A stretch of DNA of 64,000 nt from Datura wrightii (Eukaryota; Streptophyta; Magnoliopsida; Solanales; Solanaceae), in NCBI GenBank assembly GCA_035772735.1, contig JASDFA010000006.1, positions 14,340,001 to 14,404,000 on the forward strand. Direction: 5' to 3'. Made by a program: the position numbers and the translations under genes. Positions 22,471-33,734 of this stretch are shown piece by piece; positions within the stretch are counted from its first letter, which is position 1; every line of letters starts with the position of its first letter. The notes beneath the pieces were generated by a model, which saw only the letters and a list, made by a program, of their open reading frames with translations, ran no database searches and was not told the origin of the DNA.

Positions 22471-24505
22471 TGTTGTTCCATCGGTGACAAACATAATTTT
22501 CATGATCCTTTCACATTTTCTATCATATTTTAACTTCTAGAGATTGGATTGAGACTATTTTGGGTGTAATTCCTTTGATTTTGAAAGGGATTAAGTTTCA
22601 AACCTATGATTTTGCAATTCTCCACTAATATATAATTGATTTCAAGCTTTAATCCACGTTTGGGGATTCAGAATGGTGAGGTTTAACCCTAAGATTCTAG
22701 AGTGAGATTTTGATGATTTGGGGTTGATTCAAATCCTCTTTTCACCAACTTTTTAGATACGACATCCTAACCTTATGGGTAAAAAAGTTTAAAAGAAAAT
22801 TTTCAATTTGACCTTGGAGGCTCAGGGTGGCTTTTTGACTCGATTTTCTATTTAAAATATTATATTGCAATATGTATATCAATAGATTTGCATTATCATA
22901 TAGAACATGATTTTGATAGATATGGATACTTTTGAGGAGAGACGCAAAGGGAAAATGATTGTGTAAGAGTTCGTCACGTGTTTCCTTGGCTATCAAGGTA
23001 GGTTATGGCTTATTCTTTCTAGGATGAGTTTGAGTGTTAACTTATTGTCTAAAGCATGCTATGGGCTAGGCGAATTGATGAGGTTGAAATTTTGGAAAAA
23101 GACTCATTATTGTGAAATCAGACCAGGGACTTAGCTAATAGATGTATAAAACTTTACATGCTTATATATTGAGGCTTACCCTATTTTCATTATACCGCTC
23201 GTGATGATATATTGGCCTAAAATATTGTTGTAAAAGAAATTTTCTTATTTATGAAATATATTAGCCTATGAGCATCTTTTTTAAAGAAATATACTTATTT
23301 GAGAGATATATTGGCCTACATCACTGTTATGAAAGCAATTTACTTATTTGAGAAATTCATTAGCTTTTATGCACTGTTGGGAAATCAATCTACTTATTTG
23401 AGAGATATTTTGGCCTATGAGTACTGTGTTGAAAGCAATCCACTTAGTTGACGGATTGTGTCTTAAGGGCACCGTCTGAAAAGTAAAAGTTTTATTTGAG
23501 AAGGCTTGGGGCCTGTGGTTATTGTGGTGAAAAAGTCATTCTTATGTACTTATTGAATTTAAATTTCTTTTTTTATTGTTGTGATCATGTATACATATCA
23601 TTTTCATGGATCATAGGCTTGCTACTATGGAGACATAAAGTTAAAAAAAATATTAAAACTTGAGGCCAGATGACTTATCTATGATTGATGATAACGAGTA
23701 TAAATGTCAGCTATAGCGCAAAGAAAAATGATTCCAGACAGGTTATATGACTCTTGCAAGTCCTTCATGGGTCCTTTCACAGCATGCCATTGTGGAGAAA
23801 TTTCATACCAGTAGAATCATTGGCCATTGCATATCATTTGTCCATTGCTTTGCACTTTACTGATTCTTTATTTGCTTATGCTTCACATTTATTCAACAGA
23901 TAACTCTAGTCAGCTGCTTATACTATATTAGAGAGAGTTGAGGGTTTCTTTGTTGATTTGGTAGCTCTATTAGTATTCTATATATGACATATTCAAATTA
24001 GATCTTGCTTGATAGGCTTGATATCCAAATTCTCATACTCATACTACTCTTCCTGCAATATTTTGATACAAATCTTAGCACTAGCGGACCATACTGATTC
24101 TAATTGTTCGAGACCATGTTTCTTAGACATTGCGATGAGCTACCAGCGTCCGGAGCAATAGTCTAGCTTCATCTACGTTATTTTCCTATCTTTAGATATT
24201 TCGGATAGATTATAGTATTAAACAGATGTACTTTCTTTTAGAAGATTTTCTGGACAAAGTATAGGATTAAACAATTGTACTTTCTTTTAAAAGATTTTGT
24301 ACTGGTGACACTAGATTTGGAAATATGGTTAATTTTCGCACTTTATGTATCTATCTTTGAAAGTTGAGTTTTTAAGACTAATTACACTATTGCTTTATTC
24401 TTTCATGGTTCATCATTTCTTGTGGTTATGATTTGACTAGGGGATGACTTACCTATCGGGGAGTTGGAGTAGGTATTGTTATTAGTTGGTTTTTGAATCG
24501 TGATA
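22471..24505 (+). mobile_element. Decayed Ty3/gypsy LTR, unit 2
   Basis: The 3' part resembles the end of nightshade Ty3/gypsy LTRs: GGTGACACTAG, then GGGGATGACTTACC, GGGGAGTTGGAGTAGG, AGTTGGTTTTTGAATCGTGA. The last matches the usual 'gttggtttttgggtcgtgaca' terminus. The left end is near TGTTGTTCCATC. No internal region, primer site or coding domain follows, so it is best read as an old solo LTR. It lies 0.7 kb upstream of the promoter and MIR168-like hairpin and contains the 50-bp minisatellite. No convincing target duplication is seen. Confidence 0.5.
23212..23506. repeat. 49-50-bp minisatellite, unit 2
   Basis: TTGGCCT-like starts fall at 23212, 23261, 23311, 23360, 23410, 23457 and 23506, a spacing of 47-50. 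Each repeat then has a variable dozen bases, GAAAGCAAT, and CTTATTTGAGAGATA. The very regular spacing with diverged sequence suggests an old tandem duplication within the LTR, earlier than the duplication of the whole unit. Confidence 0.75.
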
Positions 24506-25194
24506 AATCATCAAATTATTTAATTGCAAAGTCAAAATTTAAGAGTTTGATATAACACATGACTTTAAATTTTTATCAAAAAAAATTATAACAACTAGAT
24601 ACAAGTATTTTGTTTTTCTAAACCACAAGAGAGACTAATGTTACAAAGACAATCCTCAGAGAGGGATTCTAGAATTAATTAATTATTATATTTAATATAT
24701 CTTATTAATCTAACATTCTCCATGTATACTATACCCCAATCAATCCAAATATAAAATCTAATTTGATTCATTTCCTGTTGATGTTAAACTACGTTCTTAG
24801 TTAGAAAAATATTTACTTTGACTCATCAGCGCATCAAAGAAATCATTTCATATTTAAGTATTTTACTATATTTTATATTTATCTTAATTTAACATTCAAA
24901 AAACAACAATGATTAGTATCACACATAGTCTTGAAGAAGTTGAGGCAACTGTATGAATGCTCACTTATCAATTTTTGATTTACTCACATCATCATATCAA
25001 ATATGAAAAATAAAAATAAGTAAAATTACAAATATAAAAATATTAATTAAAATTATAATAAAAGTTATCTACATATTTATTAGTATATTAATTATGTAAA
25101 ATATTAACTAATTAATATAATCTAATTTACAATTTTTTTCCTACTTTGATCAAATTCCTTCCCCACTTTTATTGTTTTTCTCTATCTTGTAACG
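24506..25194. other. AT-rich segment upstream of the promoter, unit 2
   Basis: About 0.7 kb lies between the LTR end and the CCAAT box. It is AT-rich and noncoding, with no recognisable element. It is well conserved in units 3 and 5, so it may be the original upstream region of the hairpin gene. Confidence 0.5.
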
Positions 25195-25265
25195 TATTCT
25201 ACCAATGGTCGGCTAACTCCACTTGGAACAATCCCATTCATCCCCTCTATCTATAAATTGCCTAA
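25195..25265 (+). promoter_or_regulatory. Promoter of MIR168-like hairpin, unit 2
   Basis: A CCAAT box (25202-25206) is followed about 45 bases later by TATAAAT (25252-25258) and the pyrimidine-rich head TGCCTAACTTTCCC. The G-box position reads CCACTTGGA, with the core CACGTG lost. The hairpin starts about 210 bases downstream on the same strand. That spacing and order fit a plant Pol II MIR promoter. The transcript start is inferred, not seen. Confidence 0.5.
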
Positions 25266-25310
25266 CTTTCCCTACCCCAACATAACATTCTTCTCTGTGG
25301 AACTCTTAAC

Positions 25311-25409
25311 TTTCTCTCTCTCTCATATATATATATATATATTGAGAGAGAGAGAGAGAGAGAAAGTTAGATACATAGATAGATAAAGAGAGAGAGAGAG
25401 AGAGAGATA
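25311..25409 (+). repeat. (CT)n-(AT)n-(GA)n leader, unit 2
   Basis: A short CT run, (AT) at about 25325-25342, then two GA runs separated by TTAGATACATAGATA. It has the same self-complementary layout as the other units, lying between TATA and hairpin. Confidence 0.8.
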
Positions 25410-25462
25410 AAGTGTGAGTAGACACATGACAACCTATCAATTTAGAGGAGTTTTCATTATTT

Positions 25463-25584
25463 TTACGCGGCATCTGATTTGCTTGATGCAAGCAGAACTG
25501 TAACTTGCCGGTGACCTTGTTCTCCATAGGGTTTGACAAATCTTGTAGTTCACTTGCATCAAACAAATTCGAGGCTACATAAAA
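25463..25584 (+). ncRNA. MIR168-like hairpin, unit 2
   Basis: It has the same fold as unit 1. The 5p candidate is TTGCTTGATGCAAGCAGAAC (25479-25498), with G to A at position 16. The 3' arm has CTTGCATCAA at 25552-25561 followed by ACAAATTCGAGG, so the outer stem loses a base pair or two. The loop-side sequence also differs (TTCTCCATAGGGTTTGAC). The TATA box is about 210 bases upstream on the same strand. The name rests on similarity of both arms to MIR168 and on orientation. Confidence 0.55.
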
Positions 25585-26350
25585 TCTTAACATCTTCAGA
25601 TCCATCTAATAATATTCACTACTCATATGGTTTGGACTTCATTCAATCTTATTCCACATAAACTCTTATATGAATGTAATATATATATATATAGTGAATT
25701 TAATGCAGACTTAAATTTTAATTTTTTAAAACAATCCCAAATCAAAATTGTAGACTAAATTTTTGTTGCTTCATTAAAGATTTACATACGTACATAGATT
25801 AATAATTATAATGTTATGGTGGGAACAATCCAAAAATACGAGGAGATAATTTAGACAAAATATTACCATAATTACAAGTCATACACACACATAGTAAGTT
25901 ACTTGATTTTACCTCTGTCGAAGGATGGTTATGTATAGTGTTTGACTATTTTTTACAAGTTGTAGTACTTTTTTTTATTTTTCCTTTTCGATCAAAATCA
26001 TATATATTTCATATTTCGTCAATAAGATTTGTATTTATTATCATTGAATGTATGAAACACAAATGAAAATGTGAGATTTTTGAAAATCTATGAGATATAC
26101 TAGTTTCAGATCCTAACATAGTCAGCATCCTTATAGCGAGATCCTGTAACATACAAAATTTACTACAATTAATACTATGACAAGATATTACATATTAAGT
26201 TTCTTATCATGATTACCTACTATTAATAAATCATGAAATTTACAATAAATACTCTAACAAAAGAGCATTATCAAGCCCCAGACATTTAAATTTTTTTATA
26301 AATCATCATAGTATCGCGTCTTTGGTCATGGGTTCATAGGTGAATTATAT

Positions 26351-26418
<68 letters not shown>

Positions 26419-27425
26419 AATTGTATTTTCTATATAATTTTGCGTTTCAAACTATATGTATTACATTTTCATACACCGCATTTTGATCAGCCGAAGCAAT
26501 ACCAATAATTTCTCTTTTTTTTAACTTTAACGAGAAAAATGATTGGTTAAGGAAAAACATAAATTAATGCAATACAGTACTAGTAGTACAAAATAATAAT
26601 TATATTGAGCATGCTTTGATACTGAACTAGATGTTAAGATATAAATTTTCAAGAGATAGAAATACACTTATAAGGAATAGGGCTGGAGAAGCCATAAGGC
26701 TAACTACAAGAATAGGTCCTCCAAATTCATCATTTGACTATTCCTAATTAAGATCGTGATTTTATGTTCAGTAAAAGTATTTCTAGTCCCAAATTATTAT
26801 ATAATTCTCATTTTAGTCCTTCCATATTTTGTATAGGCTCCGATAAATACAGATTCACGTAATGATGCTATCTCCTGAAGCTAGTTTTGGGTCTTACATC
26901 ATCCTTAGTGAATTGCTTTATTGATTGAAATAGAGATTATATACAGGGAGCAAAATTTCACCGGTATTATTTATTCTGATTTTAATATACAACAATTACT
27001 TTCATTTTGTGTTTTTATACACTAGTCACCCAACTTCAAGTTTATTGCATAAAAGTCATCCGACTTAAAACTTATCATCAAAAGTTATTTCTCTTACATT
27101 TTTTTGCATAAAGGTCATTCATGATGGAGGTTTCAAAAAATAAAAGAAAAAAAGTCAATCCACCTCAATTAGATTTTCTTTGCAAACAGTCAAACGCTAA
27201 TTAAATGTACGAATTTATCATATTATAATTTATTAAAAATAAAAAAATATTCAAAATACCAAAATTAAAAATTATACAATTTATGATATACATACAGGAA
27301 AAACAAACTTATAAGAATAATGATTTTTTATGAAAATAATAAAACAGAAAAATAAATCCGAATAAACGTGTCACACCTTTTTGTAGCTTTATAATGCTAG
27401 AGAGCTCGAGGAGCTGTCCTCTCAA
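25585..27425. other. Hairpin downstream flank, unit 2
   Basis: This is the homologue of 14351-16140, with a short AT tract (25679-25694) and a long (CT)n at 26353-26418. No coding signal. Confidence 0.6.
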
Positions 27426-27660
27426 TTAAGGGAAGCCTGCTGCATAAAGTATTTTGTATTCATGCAGGGTCCTAAGAAGAGTCACATTCAAAAGAGTGTA
27501 ATATAGACAATCTATTTTAAGCAAACATTAGTAGTTGCTTCCACGACTCAAACTCGTGGCCTATAGGTCACACAGAGACAATTTTACCGTTATTCTAAGA
27601 CTCCCCTTCAACTCGTTAATTATTGGTCACATGAAAATAACTTTACTATTGATCCAACTC
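27426..27660 (-). mobile_element. tRNA-derived SINE plus partial second head, unit 2
   Basis: The body spans about 27431-27605, with the CACGAGTTTGAGTCGTGGAA B-box region on the minus strand. The truncated second head is at 27607-27660. Same arrangement as unit 1, so the SINEs predate the unit duplication. Confidence 0.65.
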
Positions 27661-28068
27661 CCCTTCAACTATCCTCTCAATTGAAAAGCAGAATTGACTC
27701 TAACTTTATGGAAGAAATGAGATTACAATGACATTTTTGAGATCTCCTATGTATAAAAATAAATCTCTCGTAAAAAGGTCATAAAACTAAAAAAAAATTA
27801 AAAGGCTAAAAAATCATTTCTCCCGACTTTACGGAATAATATAAGGTAAGTCTTCTCACCTTCCTTGTTTAAATATTAATCATAAATAATATTAATTATT
27901 ATAAATAATGACATTTATTATTCCTTGTATTTAGAGGTGAAAGTTGTTTATACATAACATATTTAGTAGACTTTTGGCCTTACATAAATCCTCTTGCCTT
28001 CCGTTCTTAATTAAATATTCCGCATCTTGAAATTTTGAGAATAAAGAACAGAAATGAAAGAATACAAA
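27661..28068. other. Segment between SINE and Copia, unit 2
   Basis: Noncoding. It contains AAGGTAAGTCTTCTCACC at 27844-27861, the uninterrupted form of the site where Copia copy 1 sits in unit 1, and the second, decayed repeat of the GTAAGT pair near 27981. Confidence 0.6.
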
Positions 28069-28301
28069 TGAAGAATTCTCAAGTTGTTTTAGAGAGAATC
28101 AGTTGTATATTGATGTGTATAATCGCATACAAATGATTCCTATATATAGGAGGAGAATTAAGTAGAAGAAGTAGGATAAATACAAACTACAAGAGTCCCT
28201 ATTCTTGTTAAACAAAAAGAACTAAACATTTGCTCTCATATAATGACTTAACTAACTTTTTCTTTGAGCTCTATCTTGGACTCTTTATCTTATCTTCAAC
28301 A
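28069..28301 (-). repeat. Copia copy 2, 3' LTR
   Basis: 233 bp, TGTTGAAGATAAG to GAATTCTTCA on the minus strand. It shares GTGTATAATCGCATAC with unit 1's left LTR and TATAATCGCATAC with the left LTRs of copies 4 and 5. Confidence 0.85.
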
Positions 28302-31300
28302 CTTTCCCTCAAGCTAGTGAGTGGTGGAGCAGTTACCCTTAGCTTGCTTCTAAAACCAGCATACACTTGTTTAGACAAGGCCTTTGTGTGTATATCAGCC
28401 AACTGATACTTAGACCTCACAAATTGTGTGAGCAGCTATCCTCTGGACACTTTTTCTCGAATAAACTGGTAGTCCATCTCCACATGTTTGTCCTGGCATG
28501 CATAACTGGATTCACTGTCATATATAAGACACTTAAATTGTCACAATATAGAGTAGGAACTGCCTGCAAATACACACCAATGTCATGAAGAACATAGCTG
28601 ATCTATGTCATTTCAGCAGCAGTGGATGCCAAGGCTCTACACTCAATTTCAGCACTTGATCTTGCTACTGTTATTTGGTTTTTGGATGCCCAAGAGATGT
28701 AGTTTACACCAAGATAAATAGTGTAGCCAGTAGTTGACCTCCTAGTAAGTGAACAACCTCCCCAGTCTGTATCTGAATAACCATATTGCCTGCATGGTAA
28801 TTGTGAAATGATTTTGAGCTCATAGTGCAGAGTCGCCTTAATGTACCTAAGAATTCTTTAAACACCTTGAAGATACTCACTGTTAGGATTTTGCATAAAT
28901 TGACTGTCTAGATTCACTACATGAGTGATATCAGGTCTAGTGAGTGTTAAGTATTGAAGACTTCCCACAATGCTCCTGTATAGTGAGACATCAACAAGTT
29001 TCCCAATAGCCTCTTGTAGTCCATGCTTCTGTTCTAGAGGTGTGTGCAGTGCTTTTGATGAGGACATGTCAGTCTTGGATATAAGCTCAGTGGCATACTT
29101 GCCTTGACTCAAATGAAGTCCACTTGTGAAGTATCTGACTTCAATTCCCAAAAAGAAATGAAGAGGTCCAAGATATTTCATGGAAAACTCTTTACCAAGT
29201 TTGGTAATAATCTCTGAGACATACTCTTAACTGCTTCCTATTATAATTATATCATCTACATACAATAGGAGAAGGATTGTGCCTCTCACACATTGAAGTG
29301 TAAACAAGGAAGAGTCTGACTTACTACATATAAAACCAAGGTGAAGTAAATGAAGGTTGAACCTGTCAAACCAGGCCCTAGGTGCCTGTTTGAGGCCATA
29401 CAATGCCTTCTTTAACAGACATACATGATTAGGATACCTGAGGTCAATGAAGCCTAAGCATTGGCTCATGTATACTTCCTCCTGTAAATGGGCATGTAGG
29501 AAAGCATTTTTTACATCTAACTATCTGATCTCCCATGTTGAGCTGACAGTCACTGAGAGAACCACTCTTATCATTGTGGACTTGACCATAGGACTAAATG
29601 TCTCTTTAAAATCAACCCCTTCTAGTTGGGAAAAACCTCTTGCAACCAGTCTTGCTTTGTATTTGTCTATGGTTCCATTTGCCTTCAGTTTAGTTTTAAA
29701 CACTCATTTAGAGCCAACTATGTTCATTCCTGCGATATTAGGAACCAGTTTAAAGGTTTGGTTGCTGTGAAGAGCATCCTCCTCCTCTTGCATTGTTGCA
29801 AGCTAGTGAGGAGACTTTAATGCTTTCTTTGTAGTTCGTGGTTCTCTGTGTGCCTCTTCTCTACCTGCAACAAGATACATGTGAGTTACAGGAGTTGACT
29901 TTGCCTTGTGCCTTGTCACCACATGATGTACTTCATTCTTAGGAAGAATAGAATCTGTAGTACTGTGGCTGCATTCAGTCTCAATGCTTGTAGCAACTTC
30001 TGATTGTGGACTACTTGTGTTGAACCAACCTGAAAGATCAACTTCCAACTGTATAGCTTGAGGATCAGTTATAGAGAAAACATTTGGCTGTGGTGCATTT
30101 GTGCTTTGTGAATCAACAACTTCATCATCTGATAAAGTCTCTATATCACCATCATCTGATAATTGGTCAATTGAAGCATCTCTTGAAGCCTGAGTGTTAG
30201 TCACCACTTCATCATCAACAAGAATGGTAGGCTGAGTGTTAGTCATCATAATAAGAATGGTAGACTGAGTGCCAGACACAGCTGCATCACCAACTGCATT
30301 TCTTGTCACCACATCAGCAGAAGGGGAAGAAACATGATGAGAAACATCACAACTAAATAACACTTCCCCTTAATCTGGTGCATTCAACTTAGAAAAGAAC
30401 TCAACAAAAGTAGCTAAGTGAGGTGAAATATCAGTTGTGCCTGTGATTGAGACAGATCACATAAGGTAGTATGGATTCATCAAAGATGACATGACGGGAT
30501 ACTATACTCTTTTTGTTGGAGGATTAAAAGCATCTATATCGTTTGTGCAAACTGTTATATCCAATAAACACACAAGGATAAGTCTTGGGACTGAATTTGG
30601 TGCTACCTTTTAAATATGGAAAGCATCTACATCCAAACACCTTTAGGTTGTTGTAGTCAGGTTGTGCACCATATAGTTGAACAAAAGGAGTGGTCATTTT
30701 CAACACTGATGAAGGTAGTCTATTTATGAGAAGCACAACAATCATGAAAGCTTCTACCCAAAGGAATAAAGGTAGCTTGGCATGAAATAATAAGGTTAAA
30801 CCACTCTCAACTATGGGCCTATGCTTTCTTTCTGCATTGCCATTTTGTTTTGGTGTGTTAGGACAAGAAATATATCTGATTATACCACAACTTTCCAAGT
30901 GCTTAACAAATTTTGGCTAATGAACTCACCTTCTCCATCACATTGAAATTTTTTTATAACTTTTGAGAACTTTCTTTCCACCATTTTCTGAATCTAAGAA
31001 ATACTTTAAAAAAGTCTAACTTCTTTTTCAATGGATAGAGCCAAGTGAACCTTGTGTTATCATCAAAAAAAGTCATATAATATTTCATATGTTGAAAAGA
31101 TTCAACTGGCAGTCAAGGCATAGAGGTTGTTACCTTCCAATGCATAGAGTCCCCCTTTTCTTGATCCCTTGGCCAGTAGTTTCCTTGTCCTCTTGTCCTT
31201 AACAACAAAATCAGATTCATCAAATTCAATAGTGCATGAATTATCCTTGGCAATCTTACTAACTGAAAGTAGATTCGTAGTGATCTTAGGTACTACAAGA

Positions 31301-32465
31301 AGTTCCTGTAGTTTCAAACCTGATCTAGTTGTATTTCCAACATGTGTGATGTTTATTTGAGAACCATTTCCAATAATGATTTTATTAGTTCCATTATAAG
31401 GTTGGAAGTCAGATAGGTTACCTAGATTGTTTGTCATGTGACTATTGGCTCCTGAGTCCACATATATACTGTCATCTCCAGTAGTTGAATTTTGAAGTTG
31501 TACAATAGCTAGTGCTTGTGGTAGTTCATCTGCATATTGATACTAATAGTCCTACCTGTAGAAGCACTTAAGAGCAGTGTGATTATTTCTACCATAAATT
31601 TGACATGTCTCACCTATAGAACCTTGCATGTTTCCCTTGTTGTGATTTCCACCTTGAGTACTTTGATTTCTCTAATTGTTGTGTCCTTGTCCCGCAGGCC
31701 TAAAACCTCTTCCCCTAGAGTTCAAATTGTTAGGACCTCTGCCTCTTTCAGAATGGATTCCTCTTCCTCTACCTCTTTTAACAAAGAATGCCATATCGTA
31801 GTTATTTTGAGGCACTTCTTCCTCATCTTTTCTCATGTCAAAACCCCTAAGTGCATTGACAAACTGATTTAGAGTAGGATAGGGTGTCTTACCTAACATG
31901 ACAATTTTGAAAGTCTTGTACTTGAGACCTAAGCCTCTAGCAAAGTTAATCACTTTGCTATCTTCATCAACAAGCTTGTGTATGGCTGCAAGTCAATCAC
32001 AAATGCCTTTGAATTCTTTGATGTACTCATCAATATTCTTGTTTTCCAACTTAACATTCTATAGCTGTTGTTTAAGTTGGAATTCCTTGTCCTTGGTTGC
32101 TTGAAGATAGGCTTCTTCTAGGCATTCCCACATCTCCTTAGAAGTGGAACACCCTACTATTAAGTACATGCTTTCTTCTAATAATGTACCTGCGGAACAT
32201 CTTTCTCCTCCCAATCTTCCTTACTGCCATTGTCTTCAGCAGCCTTTCTAGAGAATCTTTCATCATATTTCTCCAAACCTTTTGATGCTGGAGCTGGTGC
32301 CATCTCTTTGATGAGATATGTTAACTTCATCACCTGGATAACCTACAACATCTGTGTTCTCCAGATCAGATAGTTTCTTTGTTTATGTTTGATGGAACAC
32401 GAGGCGATGAGCTGGTGCAACGATGAGGTAGAGAGAGTATTGGTTGAGGAAGTTTTCGTGGCCAT
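28302..32465 (-). pseudogene. Copia polyprotein remnant, copy 2
   Basis: From the ATG at 32465 leftwards. Gag has an open piece at 31672-31953 and a zinc knuckle in which the second cysteine is tyrosine. Protease (MDSGANSHM, within 31102-31461) follows. The integrase C-terminal half (30524-30898) keeps the NGNAER motif and FIGYNSLHKRYRC. The linker is at 29803-30363. Reverse transcriptase (28858-29770) has KARLVARGFSQLEGVDF, ALYGLKQAPRAWFDRF and the catalytic YVDDIIIIG near 29235-29262. RNase H is at 28310-28860. Frameshifts and stops separate the pieces. This is the only copy in the window that keeps the tyrosine of YVDD. Confidence 0.8.
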
Positions 32466-32540
32466 TTTGTTTGGATAGAAACAGTTTTTCCATATTTCAA
32501 TACTTAAGCAGCGAGAAGAGTTCTCAATGCTCTGATACCA

Positions 32541-32773
32541 TGAAGAATTCTCAAGTTGCTTTAGAGAGAATCAATTGTATATTGATGTGTAAAATCGCAT
32601 ACAAATGACTCCTATATATAGGAAAAGAATTAAGTAGAAAAAGTAGGATAACTACAAACAACAAGAGTCCTATTCTGGGTAAACAAGAAGAATTAAACAC
32701 TTAGTCTCGTACAATGACTTAACTAACTTTTTCTTTTAGCTCTATATTGGACTCTTGATCTTTATATTCAACG
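32541..32773 (-). repeat. Copia copy 2, 5' LTR
   Basis: 233 bp. It carries GTGTAAAATCG, shared with the right LTRs of copies 3 and 4 but not with any left LTR. The outer end is mutated to CG. Confidence 0.85.
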
Positions 32774-33734
32774 ACAAATACTACTCACTCTCTATGTGCG
32801 AGAAAATGAATCAACATATGGTCACTGCAAATAAATACAAGATGTTTTATTTTCAGGTCTTAATTAAAACATAGCTATTGTAGCAAAAAAATTTATTGTA
32901 ATTGTTGAAAAAAATAAGTTTTTTCAAACGAATAGAAAAAGGAAAAAGTGAAACTATTAATAGCTCCAACTTTCTGAAAGAAGGTTGCATATAACTGGTG
33001 AATACAGTAATTCTTCGCATATTATGATGAAGAAATAAAATATATTTACAAACACAAATTAATGAAAAAAAGAGAGTAAGAAATTATGTAATCGGTGAAA
33101 TTAAATAGGAATAAATATAAATTCTATTAGTTTTTTAAAATAAATGAAAAATAAAATCAAACTTGACTCGTCCAATGCCAAACAAAGAAAGCAATCCATA
33201 TAAGTAACAAAGCTGATAAATTATCTATGATTTAAAAAAAGTAAATTAAAAACAAAGTCTCATCCGATGGAAAAAATAATAAAAATCAAATTATATCTCA
33301 AAATTGGTGAATTATCTACGTAATTTATTTCTCTCAATCCTAATTTATGCGGCACAATTGAAATTTATAGAATTATTTAATAATTTATGCGGCACAATTA
33401 AAATTTCTAGAATTAATGATACTCGTGTGATTCACAAAATAAGTTGGACTTGGAGACGTTCATGCCGACCCGAAGAAGCTTCTTGACCATCGACACTAAA
33501 AAGATAAGAAATTTACTTTTAAACCAAACCATTCTAACTCACTCAAACCCAAAAGATAGTTAGATACTAATAAATCAGAAGGACACACCTTTTTGAAAGG
33601 TCACTTACTTAAATTTTATCCTCTTCTAAAAAATATATAATGTAACTATAATTAAATAGAGGAAAAGAGTCAAAATTTGAGAAAAAAGATAAATATGGAA
33701 ACTGATCTTAGAAAGCGCCACATTACCGGATATA
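32774..33734. other. Right-hand flank of unit 2, shortened
   Basis: Noncoding. It contains only the left MITE end (33310-33419), with TAATTTATGCGGCACAATT duplicated 42 bases apart, then a deletion junction into TGATACTCGTGTG. The exon-like block is at 33417-33498. Confidence 0.6.

Larger units (their letters stand above)
28069..32773 (-). mobile_element. Copia element copy 2, target ACAAA
   Basis: A 4705-bp minus-strand element with both LTRs and the duplication ACAAA (28064-28068 and 32774-32778). The primer site TGGTATCAGAGCATTGAGAA is perfect (32521-32540 on the minus strand). The polypurine tract beside the left LTR reads GAGGGAAAG. About 0.2 kb of the pre-integrase/zinc-finger part of integrase is deleted at about 31105. 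The LTRs differ at roughly 25 positions by eye, so the insertion is older than copy 1. Confidence 0.85.
22471..33734. repeat. Array unit 2
   Basis: This is the second copy. It has a full decayed LTR, minisatellite, promoter with TATA, leader, hairpin, flank, SINE and Copia copy 2. The block after the Copia is shortened: at about 33419 the sequence jumps from the left MITE end straight to TGATACTCGTGTG, losing about 0.8 kb relative to units 1, 3 and 4. At 27841-27850 it keeps the uninterrupted AAGGTAAGTC where unit 1 carries its Copia. Confidence 0.8.
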
